Shown: one piece after another, positions 26,810 through 34,325 of the stretch
Position numbering within the stretch: the stretch's first letter is position 1
How the letters are laid out: the number at the start of each line of letters is the position of its first letter
Assembly: GCA_945869825.1 (NCBI GenBank)
Contig: CAMBQF010000017.1
Coordinates: 1-34,325 of the forward strand
Direction: 5' to 3'
Source: Chitinophaga pinensis
GTDB taxonomy: Bacteria; Bacteroidota; Bacteroidia; CAMBQF01
DNA: 34,325 nucleotides
Program-made: the position numbers and the translations under genes
The notes under the pieces: generated by a model
Told to the model about the DNA's origin: nothing
Seen by the model: the letters and a program-made list of their open reading frames with translations, nothing else
The model's database searches: none

Positions 26810-27349
26810 CTATTTCTTTTCTTCGCCTTTCTCGTCAAAAAATAGTTTTTTCAACTCGGTAGCATCTTCAGGCCTCATTTTGCCGGCTAGTATTAAGCTA
26901 AGCTGGCGGCGGCGTAAAGCGCCTCCGTAGCGTTGTATTTCCAGTTCGGTTTCGGGTTGCAGCTCAGGCACGTTTATTGGGTTACCAATTTGGTCTACCG
27001 CAACAAAGGTGTAAATAGCCTCGTTGCACTTTATCTTTTCGCTGCTGGTATGGTTTTCCAACCAAACATCAATATATACTTCCATTGATGAGTTGAACGA
27101 ACGTGATACTTTAGCTTCAAGCGTTACAATATCAGCCAGTTTTATAGGCTGGTTGAATGATACGTTGTTTACCGATGCTGTTACACATACCCTTTTGCTA
27201 TGGCGTTGGGCGGCAATAGCCGCAGCAATGTCCATCCAATGCAACAAACGCCCGCCCATAAGGTTACCCAGGGTGTTGGTGTCGTTGGGTAGTACTATTT
27301 CTGTTAAAACAGCAGCACTCTCCGCAGCAGTGGCCTTTTTACGAACCAT
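26810..27349 (-). CDS. acyl-CoA thioesterase (hotdog fold)
   Basis: LPNDTNTLGNLMGGRLLHWMDIAAAIAAQRHS and NVSFNQPIKLADIVTLEAKV are typical of the YciA/BFIT-like family. Confidence 0.88.
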   Translation of the reverse strand: MVRKKATAAESAAVLTEIVLPNDTNTLGNLMGGRLLHWMDIAAAIAAQRHSKRVCVTASVNNVSFNQPIKLADIVTLEAKVSRSFNSSMEVYIDVWLENHTSSEKIKCNEAIYTFVAVDQIGNPINVPELQPETELEIQRYGGALRRRQLSLILAGKMRPEDATELKKLFFDEKGEEKK

Positions 27350-27351
27350 TG

Positions 27352-27867
27352 TTACTTCAAATTTAACTTGGTTTTAACCAATGGCATCAAATCATCGCTA
27401 TCTGTTGAGAAAAGGATGGTGCCTGCGCTAGAGTCTAATACATAAGTGTAGCCTTTTTCTTTAGCTACGCTGTTTATAGCATCTTGTGCTTTGGTAATAA
27501 TGGGTTTAAAAAGCTCCTGGCGTTTTTTGTCCATTTCGTCTTGCGCACCGTATTGAAAAGTTTGCAAACTGGTTTGCAGTGTGTTCAATTCGTCTTCGCG
27601 AGATTTTTGCACTGATGGTAGCATGGTGCCTTTAGCCATAGCGTCTTTATACGCATCGTATTTAACTTTAATTTCAGCCGTTTTAAGGTCAATCTCGCGC
27701 ACAAGGGTCGATTGCAGGGTGTCTAAATCAACATTGGCTTTTTTAGCGTCGGGCATAATGCTTACAAGCTCTTGTAAGTTAATGTGTCCAACCTTTTGGG
27801 CGCTGGCCATACCGGCACTTGCCATAACAATAACCGCTACTATAAACGATTTAATCAGATTCTTCAT
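27352..27867 (-). CDS. OmpH/Skp family outer-membrane chaperone
   Basis: Signal peptide, QKVGHINLQELVSIMPDAKKANVDLDTLQ, coiled coil, VAKEKGYTYVLDSSAGTILFS. Confidence 0.88.
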   Translation of the reverse strand: MKNLIKSFIVAVIVMASAGMASAQKVGHINLQELVSIMPDAKKANVDLDTLQSTLVREIDLKTAEIKVKYDAYKDAMAKGTMLPSVQKSREDELNTLQTSLQTFQYGAQDEMDKKRQELFKPIITKAQDAINSVAKEKGYTYVLDSSAGTILFSTDSDDLMPLVKTKLNLK

Positions 27868-27888
27868 TCTAAATGGTGTTTAAGGGCG

Positions 27889-27896
27889 CAAATGTA
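27889..27896 (-). promoter_or_regulatory. Bacteroidota -7 element TACATTTG
   Basis: Reverse complement CAAATGTA, 22 nt upstream of the OmpH start (27867). Confidence 0.55.
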
Positions 27897-27978
27897 ATAT
27901 AAATAATTTTATCAACCTTGCTAATACGAATACTGTGCCATTTTATTGTGTAGCCTTTAAAATCACTATTATTGCCTT

Positions 27979-29514
27979 ATGCAGAAAAACAAGGTAGGCC
28001 TAAGCACAGGCATATTTCTGGTAATGGGTTCTATGATAGGCTCAGGTGTTTACATAGTAAGCGCCGGGGTAGCCCAGGCGTTAGCCAACCCAATGTTACT
28101 TATTCTGGTGTGGATAACCACCGGTATACTTACCGTTATTGCAGCAACTTCGTATGCCGAGCTATCGGCTATGTTCCCCAAGTCGGGTGGGCAGTATGTG
28201 TATTTAAAAGAAGCATTTAACCCGCTGATGGGCTTTCTATATGGCTGGTCGCTGTTTGCCGTTATACAAACAGGCACCATTGCTGCTGTGGCAGTGGCTT
28301 TTGCAAAGTTTACGGCTGTTTTGGTGCCGTGGTTTGGTGCGGATAATGTATTGCTTACTGTGCCATTTCCTAACCTTAGCCGTGTGTTTTTTGGAGAGGT
28401 ATCAATGGGTATTGTGCCAATTGATGCAGGGCAATTGTTGGCAGTATTAAGTATAGTAATGCTTACCTATATCAACTCAAGGGGCATACGGTATGGTGCA
28501 GTGGTACAATCGTCGCTAACAATTATAAAGGCTTTGACGTTGATATTGCTGATAATTGCAACGATATTCATATTCAGCAATGCTGATGCTATTGCGACTA
28601 ATTTTCATGATTTCTTTTCGTTTAGTAAAACAGTGTGGAAAGAAAAAGGGTGGACAGTATATCCCCCAGAAGCTGCAGTTAACCATATAGCAGTAACCAC
28701 TGAGTCCTGGACATGGCTTGCTTTACTTTCGGCCTTTGGCGCGGCTATGGTAGGCCCGCTGTTTAGTAGCGATGCATGGAACGGGGTAACCTTTATTGCC
28801 GGCGAAATGGAAAACCCCAAAAAAAATGTAGCCCGCAGCTTAATCATCGGGGTAGGAGGGGTAACGTTACTGTATGTACTAACCAATTTAGGCTACCTGT
28901 TTGTGTTACCTATGTGGGGTACTGAAGGAGCAACCACACTGGCAGGCAGGGGTATTCAGTATGCCGAATATGAACGTGTAGGCACAGCGGCCATGCAGGT
29001 AATGCTTGGGGCAAGCGGTGCTATTGTAATGGCTGTGCTTATTATGATATCAACCTTTGGCGCGAATAACGGTATTGTACTATCGGGTGCTAGGGTGTAT
29101 CAAACTATGGCTAACGATGGGCTGTTTTTTAGGAAGATGGCAGAAAGCAATAAGCAACAGGTGCCGGGTTTTTCTTTATGGGTGCAGTGTATATGGGCAT
29201 CGTTGCTATGCCTATCGGGGCACTACGGTGAATTGTTGGATTATGTAATGTTTGTGGTAATCCTGTTCTATATCCTGACTATTGCAGGCTTGTTTATACT
29301 GCGTTTTAAGCAACCTAAAGCGGACAGGCCCTATAAGGCTTTTGGCTACCCTGTTTTACCGGCATTTTATATAATAGCAATGATTGGCTTTATTGTAAAC
29401 CTGCTGATTGTAAAACCTGAATTTACAGTACCGGGATTGATTATTGTATTGATTGGTATACCCGTCTACTTCTTATGGAAGTTTGTCCACAGTAAGAATG
29501 CGCCGAAATTATAG
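27979..29514 (+). CDS. APC family amino acid permease
   Basis: GLSTGIFLVMGSMIGSGVYIVSAGVAQ plus ~12 TM helices typical of APC/LAT-type transporters. Confidence 0.9.
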   Translation: MQKNKVGLSTGIFLVMGSMIGSGVYIVSAGVAQALANPMLLILVWITTGILTVIAATSYAELSAMFPKSGGQYVYLKEAFNPLMGFLYGWSLFAVIQTGTIAAVAVAFAKFTAVLVPWFGADNVLLTVPFPNLSRVFFGEVSMGIVPIDAGQLLAVLSIVMLTYINSRGIRYGAVVQSSLTIIKALTLILLIIATIFIFSNADAIATNFHDFFSFSKTVWKEKGWTVYPPEAAVNHIAVTTESWTWLALLSAFGAAMVGPLFSSDAWNGVTFIAGEMENPKKNVARSLIIGVGGVTLLYVLTNLGYLFVLPMWGTEGATTLAGRGIQYAEYERVGTAAMQVMLGASGAIVMAVLIMISTFGANNGIVLSGARVYQTMANDGLFFRKMAESNKQQVPGFSLWVQCIWASLLCLSGHYGELLDYVMFVVILFYILTIAGLFILRFKQPKADRPYKAFGYPVLPAFYIIAMIGFIVNLLIVKPEFTVPGLIIVLIGIPVYFLWKFVHSKNAPKL

Positions 29515-29529
29515 ATTGAAGAAATAGCT

Positions 29530-29562
29530 AATTGTCCATTGACAATTAACCATTGTTAATTG
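29530..29562. repeat. two overlapping hairpins with identical CATT loops between convergent genes
   Basis: AATTGTC-CATT-GACAATT (29530-29547) and CAATTAAC-CATT-GTTAATTG (29543-29562) share CAATT. Confidence 0.75.
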
Positions 29563-29999
29563 GATTTCTCCAGTGTGAGCTCCTGGTTTTTATAGTCGAT
29601 AATGGCGTTGTACTCGTGCAGTATATCGCTGCCCAATACTCCGTCGATAGGCTCAATGCCCATTTTGCTATAGCTTGCGTTTACATGGCTTAGGTCTAGC
29701 GCAAGGCCCTGGTAGTTTTTCACCTTTATGGTGCCTAGTTTTATCTCGTTAATATCTATTAAATGTCCGCGCATAGAGTCTGTACCCAATCCGGTAGAGA
29801 GTTTATTCAGCTCTACAAGCTTGTTCTCATCGCTGAAATTTACAATACGGTTGCTGTCAAACACGGTTTTAGATGCTCCTGTATCAACCAGTAAATGCGC
29901 TTTATGACCATTAATTTTAGCATCTATATATAGGTGGTAGCCGTCGCCTTCAATGCTTAATACTTTTAGGTATAGTTTGGTGTCGCTCACTTTCTTCAT
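29556..29999 (-). CDS. retropepsin-like aspartic protease family protein
   Basis: AHLLVDTGASKTVFD (DTG active-site motif) and IDGVLGSDILHEYNAIIDYKNQELTL (hydrophobic-hydrophobic-Gly). Confidence 0.82.
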   Translation of the reverse strand: MKKVSDTKLYLKVLSIEGDGYHLYIDAKINGHKAHLLVDTGASKTVFDSNRIVNFSDENKLVELNKLSTGLGTDSMRGHLIDINEIKLGTIKVKNYQGLALDLSHVNASYSKMGIEPIDGVLGSDILHEYNAIIDYKNQELTLEKSN

Positions 30000-30083
30000 A
30001 AATAATCAAACTCAATCAAAGTTATAATCAAACTGTTTTATATGCAATACGCATATAGTATTCGTGTTCAAATTAAACTAAGT

Positions 30084-30091
30084 TAACTTTG
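30084..30091 (+). promoter_or_regulatory. possible -7 element TAACTTTG
   Basis: Exact TAnnTTTG, ~170 nt upstream of the arylsulfotransferase gene. Confidence 0.35.
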
Positions 30092-30261
30092 TAAAGTCTA
30101 TAACCTAAATTGTTGATAATGAAATTTTAATTTAAGCCTAAATAAGCTTTGTTGGCAGTCATATTTACTTAATTTACACCTTGCTCAATATCAATGCTAA
30201 GGTTGAATTTTACTTTTATTTTTAAGTAAAATAATATATTGGAATAAATACTTTTACCCTT

Positions 30262-31899
30262 ATGAGGAAGGTTTGCTATGGTATCCTATTATTTATTTGC
30301 AATTGTGCTATTGCGCAACAGCCTACGGTTGGTGTTGTTCAGTATAACGAGCCCAATAACAATGGATATCTGCTTTTTGCACCTATGTCCGGAACAAATA
30401 CTTATTTAATAGATAAATGCGGGCGCAAAATAAAACAATGGCAAAGCTCTTACAGGCCGGGCCTTTCTGCATATCTTATGCCCGATGGCAGCCTGTATCG
30501 CTCTGGTAATACTGGTAATACTGTTTTTAATTCAGGAGGAAGTGGTGGTGTAATTGAAAAATACGATTGGGATGGTAACCTTGTATGGACTTATCGCCTA
30601 TCTGACTCTACACAATGCCAACACCATGATTTTACCGTTATGCCCAATGGCAACCTATTGCTTATTGTATGGGCTTTTCATACCACTGCCGATGCTATTG
30701 CTAATGGCCGAAACCCTGCCCAGTTGGGTGCCGAATTTTGGAGCGAAAAAATTATTGAAATCCAACCTATAGGCAGTAACCAGGCAACCATAGTTTGGGA
30801 GTGGGATGTGTGGGACCACCTGGTACAAGAATTTGATAACACCAAACTAAACTATGCAACTGTTAGCCAACACCCCGAGCTGATTAATATAAATTTTATT
30901 GGCGGGCCACCCACTGTAGCAGATTGGGTCCACCTGAATTCTGTTGAATACAATGCCGATTTAGACCAGATACTTTTAAGTGTGCATGCTTTTAGCGAGT
31001 TGTGGATAATAGACCACTCTACAACTACGCAGCAGGCGGCCACGCATAGCGGTGGTAATAACAACAAAGGCGGCGACTTGCTATACCGTTGGGGCAACCC
31101 ACGCACCTATGGCAGGGGAACAACAGCCAACCGCAAATTTTTTGCCCAGCACCATGCTACATGGGTGCCACAAGGCTACGCCAATGCGGGTAATTTAATT
31201 GTTTTTAATAATGGGCAAAATCGGCCAGGTGGTAATTATTCATCAATAGATATGATAGTGCCTCCGCTTCAACAAGGTAATTCATACCCTATAAATGGTA
31301 ATAATGCTTTTGGGCCTGATACGTTATTTTGGACTTATGAAGCCGAAACTCCAACCGATTTTTATGCAAGCAACATATCAGGGGCATATCCTTTGCCTAA
31401 TGGGTCTATGCTTATAACAAACGGGCCGGAAGGGTATTTTTTTGAGATTGATGCTAATAAAAATACTACATGGAAATATATAAACCCGGTTGTTAACGGC
31501 AACCCTGTTTCGCAGGGAACAACGGCAACAAATAACCTGTTGTTTAGGGCCAATTTTTACCCGGCAGGTTATTTTACTTTTAATACCCCCATAATACCCG
31601 GGGATGAGGTAGAGTTAAATCCATCAAACCCATCTATCTGCCAGCAGTTAGGTGTTGGTGTTGATGAGTTTAAAGAGGATGCTTTAATCACTGTATACCC
31701 CAACCCGGCAAGCGGGGTATTGAATGTTTCTTCATCTAAGATTATTACATCAGTGCAACTTTACAATGAGGTAGGGCAGTTATGTTATACATCACCCGGA
31801 AATAGTACAATTAATGTAGCGGGATTGGCCAGCGGGTTCTATATTTTAAAAGCAATGGCAGGTTCCCGTTTTTATCTGAAAAAAGTATTCATAGAATAA
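30262..31899 (+). CDS. arylsulfotransferase (ASST)-like secreted protein with T9SS type A sorting domain
   Basis: Signal peptide; GYLLFAPMSGTNTYLIDKCGRKIKQWQSSYRPGLSAYLMPDGSLYRSGN, QHHDFTVMPNGNLLLI, DWVHLNSVEYN; C-terminal ITVYPNPASGVLNVSS...GFYILKAMAGSRFYLKKVFIE. Confidence 0.85.
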   Translation: MRKVCYGILLFICNCAIAQQPTVGVVQYNEPNNNGYLLFAPMSGTNTYLIDKCGRKIKQWQSSYRPGLSAYLMPDGSLYRSGNTGNTVFNSGGSGGVIEKYDWDGNLVWTYRLSDSTQCQHHDFTVMPNGNLLLIVWAFHTTADAIANGRNPAQLGAEFWSEKIIEIQPIGSNQATIVWEWDVWDHLVQEFDNTKLNYATVSQHPELININFIGGPPTVADWVHLNSVEYNADLDQILLSVHAFSELWIIDHSTTTQQAATHSGGNNNKGGDLLYRWGNPRTYGRGTTANRKFFAQHHATWVPQGYANAGNLIVFNNGQNRPGGNYSSIDMIVPPLQQGNSYPINGNNAFGPDTLFWTYEAETPTDFYASNISGAYPLPNGSMLITNGPEGYFFEIDANKNTTWKYINPVVNGNPVSQGTTATNNLLFRANFYPAGYFTFNTPIIPGDEVELNPSNPSICQQLGVGVDEFKEDALITVYPNPASGVLNVSSSKIITSVQLYNEVGQLCYTSPGNSTINVAGLASGFYILKAMAGSRFYLKKVFIE

Positions 31900-31928
31900 A
31901 GCCCCCAACAAGACATGTTGGAAGCTTT
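31898..31928 (+). terminator. possible terminator hairpin after the arylsulfotransferase gene
   Basis: AAAGC/GCTTT outer and CCAAC/GTTGG inner stems; weak T tract. Confidence 0.5.
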
Positions 31929-32021
31929 ATCATTTACTAAATCAATATAAAACTACTAACTACTAATTAATGATGCGGATAAATACCGCTGGTGTGCGTT
32001 TGTTGTTCATTTTGTTATGTT

Positions 32022-32606
32022 TTAGATGATAGTTGAAAATCCTTTTACAATAGCCGTCAGGCGTATAGCATCGTATATGCGTGCTTCTGTAGAGCCATGT
32101 TGCAGTACAGAAGCTTCGTGAGCGTTTACACACATTTCGCAACCATTTACTGCCGATATTGCCAGGCTTAGCAATTCAAAAAACTCTTTGCCAAGCACAG
32201 GGTTCATCATAATGCTCATTTTAATACCTGCCGGCGTTTGCTGGTAATATTCTTTATTAGTAAAGTGGCGGAAACGGTAGAATACATTGTTCACATTCAT
32301 TAACGATACGCATGCGTATACCTCGTTAATTTCTTCCGCTGTAACCAGTTCGGTTTCGGCCAGCTTGGTAAAGCTATCTATCAGTTGCTCATTCTTATCG
32401 TTTATTGCTACGCCTAAAGCCAATAGGTAACTTTCTTTTTTATTAAGGTTGATATAGTTAAGCGCATTGGTAAGGTTTATGCGCAGGTCTTTAATATAGC
32501 GGTGGTCAGCATCGGCCAGCTGGGTAATGCCACGGCTAAGTAAATCTTCGTTCAAATCATAGTCCGCTATTATTCGGCCTAATGTTTCATTTTGTGTGGT
32601 AATCAT
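32022..32606 (-). CDS. AhpD-like / carboxymuconolactone decarboxylase family protein
   Basis: CEMCVNAHEASVLQHGSTEARIYDAIRLTAIVKG contains the C-x2-C-x3-H AhpD motif. Confidence 0.85.
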   Translation of the reverse strand: MITTQNETLGRIIADYDLNEDLLSRGITQLADADHRYIKDLRINLTNALNYINLNKKESYLLALGVAINDKNEQLIDSFTKLAETELVTAEEINEVYACVSLMNVNNVFYRFRHFTNKEYYQQTPAGIKMSIMMNPVLGKEFFELLSLAISAVNGCEMCVNAHEASVLQHGSTEARIYDAIRLTAIVKGFSTII

Positions 32607-32624
32607 GTTTCCGTGGGTTAAGAG

Positions 32625-33179
32625 TTATGCGCTTAGGGTTTTTTCACCTTTTTGCCAGTTGCATGGGCATAGTTCGTCGGTTTGCAAGGCATCTAATACA
32701 CGTATAACCTCATTTACATTGCGTCCTACGTTAAGGTCGTTTACAGATACCCAACGGATAATACCTTGCGGGTCGATAATGAATGTGGCGCGGTAGGCTA
32801 CCTTTTCGTTAGCTTCTAAAATGCCCAACTCTTCAGCCAGTGATTTTGATGTATCGGCCAACATAGGGAAACGAAGTTCTTTAAGGTCGGCGTGGTTTTG
32901 GCGCCATGCAAGGTGAACAAATTCGCTGTCGGTAGATGCGCCTATAAGCGTTGTGTCGCGGTCGGCAAAATCGCCAAAATGCTTGTTAAACTCGGCAATC
33001 TCTGTAGGACATACAAAGGTAAAGTCCTTTGGCCACCAAAACATAACGGTCCAGTTACCGGTTTTAAATTGCTCGGTTGATGATAGTTCGAAAAACTCCT
33101 TACCCTGTTCGGTAGAAATTACAGCCTGCTTTGTAAAGTCAGGAAACTTGTTGCCTATAGATAATATTCTGTTTTGCAT
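32625..33179 (-). CDS. peroxiredoxin (AhpC-like)
   Basis: FWWPKDFTFVCPTEIAEFNKHF peroxidatic Cys motif; C-terminal DALQTDELCPCNWQKGEKTL. Confidence 0.92.
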   Translation of the reverse strand: MQNRILSIGNKFPDFTKQAVISTEQGKEFFELSSTEQFKTGNWTVMFWWPKDFTFVCPTEIAEFNKHFGDFADRDTTLIGASTDSEFVHLAWRQNHADLKELRFPMLADTSKSLAEELGILEANEKVAYRATFIIDPQGIIRWVSVNDLNVGRNVNEVIRVLDALQTDELCPCNWQKGEKTLSA

Positions 33180-33278
33180 GATTTATAAATTTTATAAGGT
33201 CAAAGGTCTGCCGTTACAAAATATAAATCAAACTGATAGTTTCTATGATGTGTTAGATGGCGTCTAATATATTAAGCA

Positions 33279-33316
33279 AAAAAATCCCCGCACCTTATAC
33301 AGGTCGGGGATTTTTT
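33279..33316 (-). terminator. terminator after mdh
   Basis: AAAAAATCCCCG...CGGGGATTTTTT perfect 12-bp stem with A/T tracts. Confidence 0.82.
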
Positions 33317-33336
33317 AATAAGCTATGAGCTACAAT

Positions 33337-34275
33337 CTATGCAGTAGCGTTCATATTATCAAGAACATCCATCAACTCTTTAACAGCCCCTGCAGAAGCA
33401 TTAAGTAATGCTTTTTCCTCAGCGTTAAGTTGAAGTTCGATAATTTGTTCGATACCGTTTTTGCCAAGTTTAACAGGTACACCAACGTAAACGTTGTTTA
33501 AGCCGTATTGGCCAGTTAACCATGCACAAACAGGGAAAATACGTTTCTGGTCGCGTACAATGGCTTCAACCATTTGGGCTGCAGCAGCACCCGGCGCATA
33601 CCAGGCCGATGTTCCCATAAGGTTTACCAACTCGGCACCACCTTTTTTGGTACGGTCAACAATAGCGTCAAGGCGCTCAGCGTCTATAAGTTCGGTAACA
33701 GGTATACCACCTACGGTGGTGTAGCGTGGTAGTGGCACCATAGTGTCGCCATGGCCACCCATTAATACCGCCTGGATATCTTTTGGAGAGCAATCTAAAG
33801 CCTCGGCCAAGAAAGCACGGTAACGCGCAGTGTCAAGTATACCAGCCATACCAAACACCTTGTTAGGGTCGGTTTTAGCGGCAAGGTAAGCGCAGTAGGT
33901 CATAACGTCTAACGGGTTAGACACTACTATTATAATAGCGTTTGGAGAGTATTTTACAATATTCTCGGTAACCGATTTAACAATACCTGCATTGGTAGCA
34001 ATAAGGTCGTCGCGGCTCATGCCCGGTTTACGTGGCAGGCCCGATGTAATAACTACAACATCAGAATCAGCCGTTTTAGCATAATCGTTAGTCGAACCAA
34101 CGGTGCGGCTATCGTATAGGTTAATTGGGGCGGTTTGCCATATATCAAGGGCTTTACCTTCAGCAATACCTTCTTTAATATCAACCAAAACAATTTGGTT
34201 GGCTATTTCGCGTTGGGCTAATACGTTAGCACAGGTTGCCCCTACGTTTCCTGCACCTACTACTGTAACTTTCAT
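33337..34275 (-). CDS. mdh: malate dehydrogenase
   Basis: [71 protein letters not shown]. Confidence 0.93.
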   Translation of the reverse strand: MKVTVVGAGNVGATCANVLAQREIANQIVLVDIKEGIAEGKALDIWQTAPINLYDSRTVGSTNDYAKTADSDVVVITSGLPRKPGMSRDDLIATNAGIVKSVTENIVKYSPNAIIIVVSNPLDVMTYCAYLAAKTDPNKVFGMAGILDTARYRAFLAEALDCSPKDIQAVLMGGHGDTMVPLPRYTTVGGIPVTELIDAERLDAIVDRTKKGGAELVNLMGTSAWYAPGAAAAQMVEAIVRDQKRIFPVCAWLTGQYGLNNVYVGVPVKLGKNGIEQIIELQLNAEEKALLNASAGAVKELMDVLDNMNATA

Positions 34276-34325
34276 GTGTTATGGGGAGTTAAATTGTTCG
34301 CGGTGCGAATATAGTTACTATTATT

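Noticed and set aside
1-34325. Prophage, integrative element, toxin-antitoxin or defence island
   Set aside because: No integrase, transposase, phage structural, toxin-antitoxin or known defence motifs were seen in the ORF translations; no tRNA or rRNA genes recognised by eye.

Overview
34.3 kb of Bacteroidota-type chromosome: TAnnTTTG-like -7 elements, T9SS sorting domains, and an EnvC / DUF4292 / TPR / nucleotidyltransferase / dut / flippase gene block. Almost all coding content is recognisable. Left to right: NlpC/P60 lipoprotein; envelope block on the minus strand; enoyl-CoA hydratase; MBL-fold hydrolase; coaX and an outer-membrane protein; two tandem choice-of-anchor-L / Calx-beta / PKD proteins with T9SS type B tails; two glycosyltransferases; an AT-rich orphan membrane protein; a third choice-of-anchor-L protein with a T9SS type A tail; AEC transporter; ftsE plus a small partner; fatty acid desaturase; long-form GAPDH; SDR; thioesterase; OmpH; APC permease; retropepsin-like protease; T9SS arylsulfotransferase; an AhpD-like / AhpC-like pair; mdh. 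I found no CRISPR array, tRNA, rRNA, transposase, integrase, or clear defence or biosynthetic system. The least explained signals are non-coding: several G/C-rich hairpin repeat elements, a three-copy degenerate GC-rich tandem repeat, a composite stop-codon plus terminator element shared by two unrelated genes, a double CATT-loop hairpin, and a 20-bp palindrome upstream of GAPDH. I did not find a convincing new multi-gene system. All functional calls come from reading the sequence and were not checked by database search.
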